Source: Burkholderiales bacterium UBA6064
Lineage (GTDB): Bacteria > Pseudomonadota > Gammaproteobacteria > Burkholderiales > Burkholderiaceae_B
Reading direction: 5' to 3'
DNA length: 7,961 bases
NCBI GenBank assembly: GCA_002428895.1
Contig: DIYC01000019.1
Coordinates: forward strand, 17,531-25,491
In this document: in pieces, positions 1 through 6,581 of the stretch
How the letters are laid out: the number at the start of each line of letters is the position of its first letter
Position numbering within the stretch: the stretch's first letter is position 1
Made by a program: the position numbers and the translations under genes
The notes under the pieces: model-generated
Database searches by the model: none
Told to the model about the DNA's origin: nothing
The model's input: the letters and a program-made list of their open reading frames with translations, nothing else

Positions 1-1
1 A

Positions 2-856
2 CAAGAAGTAGAAAGAAGTTTGCAAGTCAGCGACTCTGAGATTGAAGCTTGGTTAGCCAACCAATCAGGCGGAGCACTCACTGTAAAACCCCAAGTTAAT
101 TGGGTTCAGTTTTTAATTCGAGCGTCTCAAGACCAACGTGATGGCTCCGCCAAGCAAAAAGCAAAAGCCATAGAATCCGCGCTCAAAAAAGGTCAAACTG
201 TGGAGCAAATTCTTGAAGCCAACCCTGAGCTTAAACTCGAAGGCACAGGGCAAATGGGCTGGCAATCTTTCGATGAAATTCCAACCTTATTTTCTAAATT
301 TCTAAATGATTCAGAGTCAGGTTCAGTGACAACCTTAGAAAGCCCAAATGGCTTTCATGTCATTCAACTCTTAAGCAGAAAACAAAATGGCATAACTGGA
401 CTTGAAACAAAACCAGTCATGCAAACCCGTGCTCGTCACATTTTGCTAACTCCCAATGACACCCTAACCCGAGAAGAAGTAACGCATCGTCTTCAAACTG
501 TCTTACAAAAACTGCGCACTGGCAACGAAGACTTTGCCACATTAGCCAAACAGTATTCAGTCGATGGTTCAGCCGCTAAAGGCGGCGACTTAGGGTGGCT
601 TTACCCCGGTGACACTGTCCCCGAATTTGAACGGGTTATGAATACACTTCAACTCGGTGAAGTGAGCGACATCGTTGAGTCACGATTTGGGTTTCATCTG
701 ATTCAAGTTCAAGAACGCAGAGAGCAAAGTGTCTCTGAAGAACGTCAACGTATGTCTGCACGAATGACAATCCTAGAAGAAAAATCCGAAGAAGCCTACA
801 ACGAATGGCTCAGACAACTTCGTGATAGCGCCTTTATCGACATTCGACTTAACTAA
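2..856 (+). CDS. surA: SurA, periplasmic peptidyl-prolyl isomerase/outer-membrane protein chaperone (5' partial)
   Basis: This is the C-terminal 284 residues of SurA. The frame is open to the window edge, so the TTG at 20 is an internal Leu codon and not the start; the signal peptide and most of the N-terminal chaperone domain lie upstream. SurA escorts unfolded outer-membrane proteins across the periplasm to the BAM complex. Two parvulin-type domains follow one another. The first (about bases 98-385) keeps GQMGW and GFHVIQL but has VQFLI where active parvulins have a His (xHILI), and is short. The second (about bases 425-720) is complete, with RARHILL, DGSAAKGGDLGW and GFHLIQV. The C-terminal helix (YNEWLRQLRDSAFIDIRL) completes the chaperone core, as in SurA of known structure. 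It lies 6 nt before pdxA, the classical surA-pdxA-rsmA order; lptD would be expected upstream (inference). Identity is very secure. Confidence 0.96.
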   Translation, partial: QEVERSLQVSDSEIEAWLANQSGGALTVKPQVNWVQFLIRASQDQRDGSAKQKAKAIESALKKGQTVEQILEANPELKLEGTGQMGWQSFDEIPTLFSKFLNDSESGSVTTLESPNGFHVIQLLSRKQNGITGLETKPVMQTRARHILLTPNDTLTREEVTHRLQTVLQKLRTGNEDFATLAKQYSVDGSAAKGGDLGWLYPGDTVPEFERVMNTLQLGEVSDIVESRFGFHLIQVQERREQSVSEERQRMSARMTILEEKSEEAYNEWLRQLRDSAFIDIRLN

Positions 857-862
857 GAGCCC

Positions 863-1858
863 ATGAAACCTATTGTCGTTACATCCGGCGAACCAGCTGG
901 CATAGGCCCAGAACTAATTGCCTTAATGGCCAGCGATCCAGATAAGTTACCTCCTGTTCCGGTTGTTGCACTGGGTAATGTCGACCTATTTGAAAGCAGG
1001 GCAAAAAAAATGGGCTTAGAACCCAACTGGCAATCCATTAACCACATTGACCATGTTGATGAGTCTGGTTATTTTTTACTCAACGAACCTTTACACGTCA
1101 CCTGTATTCCGGGCGAACCCACTGACGAAAATGCGCACTACGTTCTCAATATGCTCGACTTGGCCGTTGACTTATGCTTATTAAAAAAAGCCAGTGCCAT
1201 GGTGACCTTACCCATTCAAAAATCTATCATCAATCCGGTTTGGCCCGGTTTTAAGGGGCATACAGAATACTTGGCGCAACGCTGTGCTTGCGATCAAGTA
1301 GTAATGATGCTGCAAGGTGCACAAATACGCGTGGCCTTAGTCACCACACACTTACCACTTCGCGATGTACCAAAAGCCATTACCTTCGACAGCATTATTA
1401 AAACAGTTCAAATTTTAAACCATGATTTAATTCATCGATTTGGTATTCAAACACCACACATCTTAGTGACTGGGCTAAACCCTCATGCTGGCGAGGGTGG
1501 CTTACTTGGCAGCGAAGAAAAAGAAATTATTAGCCCTGCTCTTCGTAAATTACAACAACAAGGGCTCAACATTTCTGGCCCTTACCCCGCCGACACACTG
1601 TTTCAACCCAAATACTTAAAACAAGCTGATGCCATTTTAGCCATGTACCATGACCAAGGCTTAACGGCATTAAAATATGCCTGTTTTGGTCAAGGAGTGA
1701 ATGTAACACTGGGCCTCCCCATTATTCGAACCAGCGTAGACCACGGCACAGCACTGAATTTGGTCGGCACCCAAGAAATCAATACCGGTAGTTTTGAACA
1801 AGCACTGGTGCTTGCCATTCAATTAAGTCGAATTCAACATGCAGCATCACGCACGTAA
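863..1858 (+). CDS. pdxA: 4-hydroxythreonine-4-phosphate dehydrogenase PdxA
   Basis: PdxA is a cytoplasmic enzyme of the DXP-dependent pyridoxal phosphate pathway. It oxidises 4-phosphohydroxy-L-threonine with NAD(P)+; the product decarboxylates to 3-amino-2-oxopropyl phosphate, which PdxJ uses. At 331 residues it matches the family length (about 330). Visible signatures are the N-terminal VTSGEPAGIGPE (residues 6-17) and the three metal-binding His regions GHTEYL (H133), NPHAGEGG (H208) and MYHDQG (H263). GPYPADTLF (239-247) and TSVDHGTA (290-297) also fit. The ATG follows the surA stop by 6 nt; TAAGAG, overlapping that stop, is a plausible though close ribosome binding site. The 3' end overlaps rsmA by 20 nt, so translation is probably coupled. 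A run of eight A (1003-1010) lies in the frame. No key residue is missing. Confidence 0.97.
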   Translation: MKPIVVTSGEPAGIGPELIALMASDPDKLPPVPVVALGNVDLFESRAKKMGLEPNWQSINHIDHVDESGYFLLNEPLHVTCIPGEPTDENAHYVLNMLDLAVDLCLLKKASAMVTLPIQKSIINPVWPGFKGHTEYLAQRCACDQVVMMLQGAQIRVALVTTHLPLRDVPKAITFDSIIKTVQILNHDLIHRFGIQTPHILVTGLNPHAGEGGLLGSEEKEIISPALRKLQQQGLNISGPYPADTLFQPKYLKQADAILAMYHDQGLTALKYACFGQGVNVTLGLPIIRTSVDHGTALNLVGTQEINTGSFEQALVLAIQLSRIQHAASRT

Positions 1859-2615
1859 ACGTTTTGGTCAACACTTTTTAATCGATCAAGGTGTATTAAG
1901 CAACTTACTGGAATGCATACACCCCCAAAAAACCGACACCATGGTTGAAATTGGCCCAGGCTTAGGGGCCCTTACCAAGCGACTAATGCCTTACTTAGAA
2001 CAACTGCATGTGATTGAACTAGACCGCGACCTAGCAAAAAAACTTCGCAACAACCCTTCGAATCAGCAATTAATGATTCACGAGGCCGATGTTTTGAAAT
2101 TTGACTTCAAGCAGATTGACTGGCCCATGCGTGTTGTCGGCAACCTGCCTTACAACATTTCGTCCCCTATTTTATTTAAATTACTCGATCAGATTGATGG
2201 TGTTCTTGATCAACATTTTATGCTGCAAAAAGAAGTAGTTGATCGAATTTGTGCAGCCCCCAATCTGAAAGAGTATGGTCGCTTAAGCGTGATGCTACAA
2301 GCGTTTTACCACACCGAACACTTATTCGATGTACCGCCCACTGCATTTGATCCCCCCCCTAAAGTCATGTCTGCCGTTGTGCGAATGCAACCAAAAGAGA
2401 CAACGGTGCGCAAACAAATACCGTTTGATACCTTGCAACACATTGTAGCAGCTGCATTTGGTCAACGCCGAAAAATGCTGCGTAATAATTGGGAAAATGT
2501 CGTGGCCAACTCTATTGCACAACAGGCTGGAATCGATTTAACTTGCCGCGCAGAAGCGATTGCGCCCGACCAATATATTCAAGTGGCGCAGCAACTCCAA
2601 CGGTTAAATGGGTAA
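1839..2615 (+). CDS. rsmA: 16S rRNA (adenine1518-N6/adenine1519-N6)-dimethyltransferase RsmA (KsgA)
   Basis: RsmA dimethylates two adjacent adenines in the 3'-terminal helix 45 of 16S rRNA using S-adenosylmethionine, a late 30S assembly checkpoint. Loss of this activity gives kasugamycin resistance. The 258 residues show the family in order: RKRFGQHFLID (6-16), SAM motif I EIGPGLG (37-43), the acidic ribose-contacting residue in VIELDRD (E60), D84 in HEADVLKFD, catalytic motif NLPYNIS (102-108), the EYGRLSVM block (145-152), FDPPPKVMSAVVRM (170-183) and FGQRRKMLRNN (207-217). The start is the only Met that precedes RKRFGQHF. It lies inside pdxA (20-nt overlap) with only a weak Shine-Dalgarno (TAAG), which suggests coupling to pdxA translation. 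The DPPP codons form an uninterrupted C8 tract. The stop overlaps the end of murI on the other strand by 12 nt. Confidence 0.97.
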   Translation: MQHHARKRFGQHFLIDQGVLSNLLECIHPQKTDTMVEIGPGLGALTKRLMPYLEQLHVIELDRDLAKKLRNNPSNQQLMIHEADVLKFDFKQIDWPMRVVGNLPYNISSPILFKLLDQIDGVLDQHFMLQKEVVDRICAAPNLKEYGRLSVMLQAFYHTEHLFDVPPTAFDPPPKVMSAVVRMQPKETTVRKQIPFDTLQHIVAAAFGQRRKMLRNNWENVVANSIAQQAGIDLTCRAEAIAPDQYIQVAQQLQRLNG

Positions 2616-3461
2616 ATGATTCACCACGCTATTTGACCACTGATCGCCTAACAACTGAATCAAACTACGTTGAAATGCTGCCGCATCGCTTGTTGTATAC
2701 CATTGTACGTTTCCAGGTGAAGAATAAAAAGGTTGCGACTCAAACTCAGAACAACTCGCCACAGGCTGCCACAGTAAATCGTGCTGGGCTAATACTGTTT
2801 TTAATTGCCGAGCTACTGCAAACCCAGTGTCAATCACTTGAACATACGGCCCTGCCAAGTCTTCGATGAGCTGGCGCACAAACGGATAATGTGTGCAACC
2901 TAACACAATCACATCGACTTGCTGTGCCAACAACGCAGCAAGTCGAGGTTGCAAATAAGCACGCAACCGCTCTATTTGATTGGGATTTTGTTCAATCAAT
3001 TCGACTAAACCAGGGCAAGGCTCTGCCACAACCTTAACCACACCTTGATACTGTGCCACTAAATTTTTTAAACGTTCACTGGCCAAGGTATTGGCAGTCG
3101 CCAAAATACCAATACACCCATTTTTGGTCATTAAACTAGCAGGTTTAACAGCTGGCTCTATGGCAACAACAGGCCAATTTGGAAAAGACTGCCGAATGCG
3201 CGTTACTGCAATCGCAGTCGCGGTATTGCATGCCAGCACCAAGGCTTTACACTGCTGCTGTTGATACCAAGTTGCTAAACGAAAGACGCGATCTGATATT
3301 TCATGAAAAGGCTTGTCACCATAGGGCATATACGATTGATCAGCCAAGTAAATAAACCGCTTGCGAGGCAACTGCCGTTGCAGTTCACGCAACACAGAAA
3401 GTCCACCTAAACCTGAATCGGTGACTCCAATCGGATTGGCTTTTAGATCAGTTGCAAGCAT
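2604..3461 (-). CDS. murI: Glutamate racemase MurI
   Basis: MurI interconverts L- and D-glutamate without a cofactor, supplying D-Glu for the MurD step of peptidoglycan synthesis. With the ATG at 3461 the product is 285 residues, the usual length. It carries VTDSGLGGLSVLRE (13-26, with D15 and S16), PYGDK (46-50), the first catalytic Cys in LACNTATA (C78), EPAVKPA (102-108) and the second catalytic Cys in LGCTHYPF (C189). The frame stays open upstream to an ATG at 3509, but that start would add 16 residues unlike the family and overlap the preceding gene. The 3461 start lies 7 nt after that gene's TAG, and TTAGG overlapping the TAG sits at a good Shine-Dalgarno distance. Translation is therefore probably coupled to the DUF442 gene. 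The 3' end overlaps rsmA tail to tail. Function is secure; the start is likely. Confidence 0.95.
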   Translation of the reverse strand: MLATDLKANPIGVTDSGLGGLSVLRELQRQLPRKRFIYLADQSYMPYGDKPFHEISDRVFRLATWYQQQQCKALVLACNTATAIAVTRIRQSFPNWPVVAIEPAVKPASLMTKNGCIGILATANTLASERLKNLVAQYQGVVKVVAEPCPGLVELIEQNPNQIERLRAYLQPRLAALLAQQVDVIVLGCTHYPFVRQLIEDLAGPYVQVIDTGFAVARQLKTVLAQHDLLWQPVASCSEFESQPFYSSPGNVQWYTTSDAAAFQRSLIQLLGDQWSNSVVNHLPI

Positions 3462-3468
3462 CGGAGGC

Positions 3469-3843
3469 CTAATTGCCTGGCTGTTTCGATGAAGACAAGA
3501 GTTGTTCAATCAGCGGCTTTGCTGAATAATGAATCACGCTTGAACGACGCCCTGAACGACAAAACGCAACCACTGGTTTTGCGGACTGGGCATACGCATC
3601 CGCATACTGCTGCAACAAAGTTTGACTTGGTGCAACCCCGGTCGCCAACGGGATCATATAAAACGATGCGCCCAACAACTCTGCTGTAGTTTGAAGATCT
3701 TTGGCAAACGGTTGCCCTGGCTCTTCCCCATCAGGGCGATTACAAATGAAGGTTTTAACCCCTTGAGCTGCCAACTGTTTAATGTCATCGATAGTAAGCT
3801 GGCCCGCAAACTCCACCTCATCTTGCATAAATTGATTACTCAC
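3469..3843 (-). CDS. DUF442/TIGR01244-family phosphatase- or sulfurtransferase-like protein
   Basis: This is a small soluble protein of 124 residues with no signal peptide or membrane segment. It matches the family known as beta-lactamase hydrolase-like protein phosphatase-like domain (DUF442, TIGR01244). These have a dual-specificity-phosphatase/rhodanese-like fold with a Cys loop. Visible are GQLTIDDIKQLAAQGVKTFI (14-33), NRPDGEEPGQP (35-45), the IPLATG segment and the active-site loop AFCRSGRRSS, in which C94 and the Arg side chains would hold a thiolate and bind an anion. The loop C-R-S-G-x-R-S resembles rhodanese loops as much as phosphatase CX5R, so chemistry and substrate are unknown. 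Relatives are sometimes linked to sulfide oxidation (fused to or beside persulfide dioxygenases), but no such gene lies here. It starts with GTG and is followed after 7 nt by murI. Family assignment is good; function is open. Confidence 0.85.
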   Translation of the reverse strand: MSNQFMQDEVEFAGQLTIDDIKQLAAQGVKTFICNRPDGEEPGQPFAKDLQTTAELLGASFYMIPLATGVAPSQTLLQQYADAYAQSAKPVVAFCRSGRRSSVIHYSAKPLIEQLLSSSKQPGN

Positions 3844-3848
3844 AAAAC

Positions 3849-3854
3849 ACCTTT
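3849..3854 (-). promoter_or_regulatory. Shine-Dalgarno site deciding a GTG start
   Basis: On the minus strand AAAGGT lies 5 nt before the GTG at 3843. The next in-frame ATG (3828) has nothing purine-rich at the right distance, so GTG is the better start for the DUF442 gene. Confidence 0.6.
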
Positions 3855-3888
3855 AAAGTCGTAGTTCTTGTTACAGGATACAACGTAT

Positions 3889-3894
3889 CGTCAA
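3889..3894 (-). promoter_or_regulatory. Possible -35 element of a promoter for DUF442-murI
   Basis: The 102-nt gap between radA and the DUF442 gene (3844-3945) contains TTGACG on the minus strand, close to the sigma-70 -35 consensus. A -10 is poorly matched: TGTAAC occurs with only a 15-nt spacer. No terminator hairpin with a T-run is visible after radA, so read-through from alr-radA is also possible. This is a weak call. Confidence 0.25.
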
Positions 3895-3945
3895 GTTGAT
3901 ATTAAATTCTGAGCTTGATGTTGCATTGTAACCCACTCAGCCAAA

Positions 3946-5313
3946 CTATTCGCTTAATTGTCGTAACGCTTCAAAAGCTTGTTCAATCCGGTCAACGCCG
4001 TGAACAGTGATCCCTTCAAGAGGCTGCTTGGGTAAATTGGCAGAGGGAACAATCGCTTGTTTAAACCCCAGTTTAGCAGCCTCACGCAAACGTTCTTGGC
4101 CGCGGGGTGCAGGTCTAATTTCGCCCGACAAACCAATTTCACCAAACACCACCAGAGTGCGCGGCAAAGGTTTATTTCTTAAACTAGAAACCATGGCCAT
4201 CACAATTGCTAAATCGGCTGCGGGTTCTGAAACGCGCACGCCCCCGACCGCATTCATAAAAATATCTTGATCATAAAAGGGCAAGTGGGCATGACGATTC
4301 AGCACAGCCAACAACATCGCCAAACGGTTTTGTTCAAGCCCAACACTCAGTCGCCTAGGCGCTGGGCTGTGGCTGTTGTCAACCAATGCTTGAATTTCAA
4401 CCAGTAAAGGACGCGCACCTTCTTGCGTCACCAACACACAACTACCGGCAACCCATTCTGAACTTTGACTTAAAAATAAGGCGGAAGGATTATTAACCCC
4501 TTTTAAACCACGATCTGTCATGGCAAAAACACCCAATTCATTCACTGCCCCAAAGCGATTTTTAAACGCCCGAATTAAACGAAAACTGCTTTGGCTATCG
4601 CCTTCAAAGTAAAGCACTGTGTCCACAATGTGTTCAAGCACCCTAGGGCCTGCCAAAGCCCCTTCTTTCGTGACATGACCCACAAGAATCATGGCAATGC
4701 CCAAGTTTTTTGCTGTTCGAGTTAATTGACTGGCACATTCTCTGACTTGGCTTACACTACCTGGCGCCGAACTTAACGCGGAGGTATACAGGGTTTGAAT
4801 GGAGTCTACCACCACCACAGAGGGTTTAAGTTCGTGCAAAGTACACAGAATTTTTTCAAGTTCGATTTCAGTCAGCAAATTCAGTTGCACTGTGGACAAA
4901 CCCAAACGCTGCGAGCGCAAAGCAATTTGACCCGAAGACTCCTCGCCGCTGATATACAACGGGGTTTGCGTTACAGACAACTCGCCCATCGATTGCAACA
5001 ATAGGGTTGATTTTCCGATACCTGGGTCGCCCCCTAAAAGACACACCATCCCAGGGACTAAGCCGCCCCCCAATACTCGGTCAAATTCGCCCACCCCACT
5101 GCTAAAACGGGGATATTCTTGAGCGGGAACGGCTGACAACTTCACCACTTTGGCTTGGTCGTTTGCTAAGCCTTGAAAACGACTGGGTGCTGACGTTGAG
5201 ACAATCGATTCAACAATCGTATTCCAACTGTCGCAATTTGAACATTGCCCTTGCCATTTAGAAAAAACGGCCGCACATTCAGTGCATTGAAATTGGTGCT
5301 TCATTTTAACCAT
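3946..5313 (-). CDS. radA: DNA repair protein RadA (Sms)
   Basis: RadA is a RecA-like ATPase that acts on branched recombination intermediates and promotes D-loop branch migration alongside RecA. The 455-residue product fits the family (about 460). Domains in order are a zinc finger C-x2-C-x10-C-x2-C (C10, C13, C24, C27, with KWQGQC), a RecA-like core with Walker A GGDPGIGKST (94-103), Walker B VVVVDS (166-171) and the RadA-specific KNRFG (251-255), and a C-terminal Lon-protease-like domain (about 280-455) with NAVGGVRVSEPAADLA and GEIGLSGEIRP. The frame stays open to an ATG at 5373 inside alr, but the extra 20 residues are unlike RadA. ATG 5313 puts nine residues before the first zinc Cys, as in relatives, 7 nt after the alr stop. 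ATG 5304 is a close alternative. No strong Shine-Dalgarno is seen, so coupling to alr is likely. Confidence 0.96.
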   Translation of the reverse strand: MVKMKHQFQCTECAAVFSKWQGQCSNCDSWNTIVESIVSTSAPSRFQGLANDQAKVVKLSAVPAQEYPRFSSGVGEFDRVLGGGLVPGMVCLLGGDPGIGKSTLLLQSMGELSVTQTPLYISGEESSGQIALRSQRLGLSTVQLNLLTEIELEKILCTLHELKPSVVVVDSIQTLYTSALSSAPGSVSQVRECASQLTRTAKNLGIAMILVGHVTKEGALAGPRVLEHIVDTVLYFEGDSQSSFRLIRAFKNRFGAVNELGVFAMTDRGLKGVNNPSALFLSQSSEWVAGSCVLVTQEGARPLLVEIQALVDNSHSPAPRRLSVGLEQNRLAMLLAVLNRHAHLPFYDQDIFMNAVGGVRVSEPAADLAIVMAMVSSLRNKPLPRTLVVFGEIGLSGEIRPAPRGQERLREAAKLGFKQAIVPSANLPKQPLEGITVHGVDRIEQAFEALRQLSE

Positions 5314-5320
5314 ACTTAAA

Positions 5321-6424
5321 TTACAACACCACTTGAAAAGGAACACGGGCAGTGACTGCACACAGCAACTCATAACCTACGGTGCCGCACGCATTGGCCA
5401 CCATATCGACCGGAAGATTCTCACCCCAAAGTTCAACGAGATCACCAATCGCCACTTTGGGTAGACCAGTCACATCGATTGCGAGTAAGTCCATAGAAAC
5501 GCGACCCACCAATTGGCACATGGTGCCCGAAACCCAAACAGGAGTGCCATCGGGCGCATGTCTTGGATAACCATCGGCATACCCACAGGCAACCACGGCT
5601 ATTAACTTGTTTTCGGCTGCAACATATCGAGAACCATAGCCAACAGACTGCCCTCGACTGATAGGTTGCAACGATAAAATAGCACTCAACAAACCCATGG
5701 CTGGTTTTAAACCATACTGAAATGCAGCCTTTGGCCCAGGTGACGCACCATAAATTGAAATACCGGGGCGAACAATATCGCCCGCAAACTGTGGCCAATT
5801 TAAACAGGTTGCTGAATTACCAAAACTGGTTAGCCAATCAAAATAATGAAGCTGTTGCATGTGTGCATGTTGTGCTTGCACGCTGAGTAGAGGGTGATGA
5901 TCTAACACATCGGCATTGGCATAATGCGTCATCAAAACAGGCTTGGGTAATTTAAGAAGCTCAACAAGTGCAGCCAATTCATCGATACGCTGCTGCGCTT
6001 GCGAATAATCAAAACCTAAGCGATTCATGCCCGTATTCACCTTAAGAAAAACCTGTGGCTTAAATTTTGATTTTTTGATGGATGCGCTGAACGCGCTCAA
6101 CAAGTGAAGTTGCTCTGCTTCGTGGATGACAAGGTCGCATTGCAATCGAAGTGCCTGCTCTAAATCACGACTGTCAAAACAACCCTCAAGCAACACGATG
6201 GGTTTTCGCCAACCTAAATCTCTTAAAATGGCTGCTTGTTCAATTTCAAGTAAAGCCAAACCATCGGCCTGCTGCAAACTAGAAAACAAGCGTGCAACAC
6301 CATGCCCATAAGCATTGGCTTTAACGACCGCATACTGTTTTGCCGTTGGATGAAAGCGCCTTAAAACATGTAAATTATGTTGCACCGAGTTCGGGTATAC
6401 TTGACAATAAATAGGACGTGGCAT
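5321..6424 (-). CDS. alr: Alanine racemase Alr
   Basis: Alr is the PLP-dependent enzyme that converts L-Ala to D-Ala for the D-Ala-D-Ala end of peptidoglycan precursors; it acts in the cytoplasm as a dimer. The 367 residues begin with MPRPIYCQV, typical of proteobacterial Alr. The PLP Lys lies in AVVKANAYGHG (K35). KVNTGMNRLGFD (128-139), RPGISIYG (219-226), the second catalytic base in SVGYGSRY (Y263) and GYADGYPR (281-288) follow, then VGRVSMDL (306-313). All essential residues are present. It is the first gene of a leftward group and is followed after 7 nt by radA. Its start is separated from lplT by a 157-nt divergent region. The ribosome binding site is weak: an AAGG lies about 19 nt upstream, too far for a standard site. 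Whether it is the biosynthetic or the catabolic paralogue (DadX) cannot be told from sequence alone; the setting favours biosynthetic. Confidence 0.96.
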   Translation of the reverse strand: MPRPIYCQVYPNSVQHNLHVLRRFHPTAKQYAVVKANAYGHGVARLFSSLQQADGLALLEIEQAAILRDLGWRKPIVLLEGCFDSRDLEQALRLQCDLVIHEAEQLHLLSAFSASIKKSKFKPQVFLKVNTGMNRLGFDYSQAQQRIDELAALVELLKLPKPVLMTHYANADVLDHHPLLSVQAQHAHMQQLHYFDWLTSFGNSATCLNWPQFAGDIVRPGISIYGASPGPKAAFQYGLKPAMGLLSAILSLQPISRGQSVGYGSRYVAAENKLIAVVACGYADGYPRHAPDGTPVWVSGTMCQLVGRVSMDLLAIDVTGLPKVAIGDLVELWGENLPVDMVANACGTVGYELLCAVTARVPFQVVL

Positions 6425-6485
6425 GCTGATTTCGATCGAGTGGGTGCCTTAGCACAACAAACACATATTTAAACAATGAATTTAA

Positions 6486-6491
6486 ATTGTA
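6486..6491 (-). promoter_or_regulatory. Possible -10 element for alr
   Basis: TACAAT on the minus strand is a good -10 match about 62 nt before the alr ATG, but no convincing -35 lies at 16-18 nt. It is proposed only because alr must have a promoter in this divergent gap. Confidence 0.25.
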
Positions 6492-6501
6492 CCTGGTCAT
6501 T

Positions 6502-6521
6502 TGTGTTATAAACCGAACACA
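6502..6521. repeat. Short inverted repeat overlapping the lplT -10
   Basis: TGTGTT (6502-6507) and AACACA (6516-6521) are perfect inverted 6-nt arms with an 8-nt spacer. They cover the proposed lplT -10 and start region, where a repressor would act. Arms this short can arise by chance in 157 nt, so an operator role is speculative. Confidence 0.25.
6504..6512 (+). promoter_or_regulatory. Extended -10 promoter element for lplT
   Basis: TGTTATAAA matches the extended -10 pattern (TGn followed by TATAAA, one mismatch to TATAAT). The -35 position (AAATTG at 6484-6489, 17-nt spacer) is poor, as is common when an extended -10 is present. Transcription would begin near 6519, giving a leader of about 63 nt before lplT. 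Confidence 0.45.
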
Positions 6522-6581
6522 CTAATTAATCTTACACGTTAACAATCAAATTCATGGCGTAATTTCAAAAGAATCAAAACA

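Noticed and set aside
20..22. TTG as the start of the first gene
   Set aside because: The frame is open to the window edge and the upstream residues fit SurA, so the gene is cut by the window.
2617..2662. TGATTCA/TGAATCA inverted repeat just past rsmA as a terminator
   Set aside because: The 7-bp arms are 32 nt apart, there is no T-run, and the site lies within murI coding sequence.
2489..2869. 126-codon plus-strand open frame between rsmA and murI
   Set aside because: It overlaps rsmA in another frame and lies antisense over the well-supported murI; its translation has no recognisable family features.
3462..3509. Longer N-terminus for MurI starting at ATG 3509
   Set aside because: The extra 16 residues do not look like MurI, would overlap the DUF442 gene by 41 nt, and the 3461 ATG gives the standard 285 residues with a placed ribosome binding site.
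3910..3940. CTGAG/CTCAG pairing after radA as a terminator
   Set aside because: The stem is only 5 bp with a long loop and no following T-run.
5314..5373. Longer N-terminus for RadA starting inside alr at 5373
   Set aside because: The extension is the out-of-frame reading of the conserved alr 3' end, and RadA proteins begin about ten residues before the first zinc-finger Cys, which the 5313 ATG satisfies.
5442..5798. 118-codon minus-strand open frame within alr
   Set aside because: It is a shifted-frame shadow of alr, rich in Cys and Trp, with no family resemblance.
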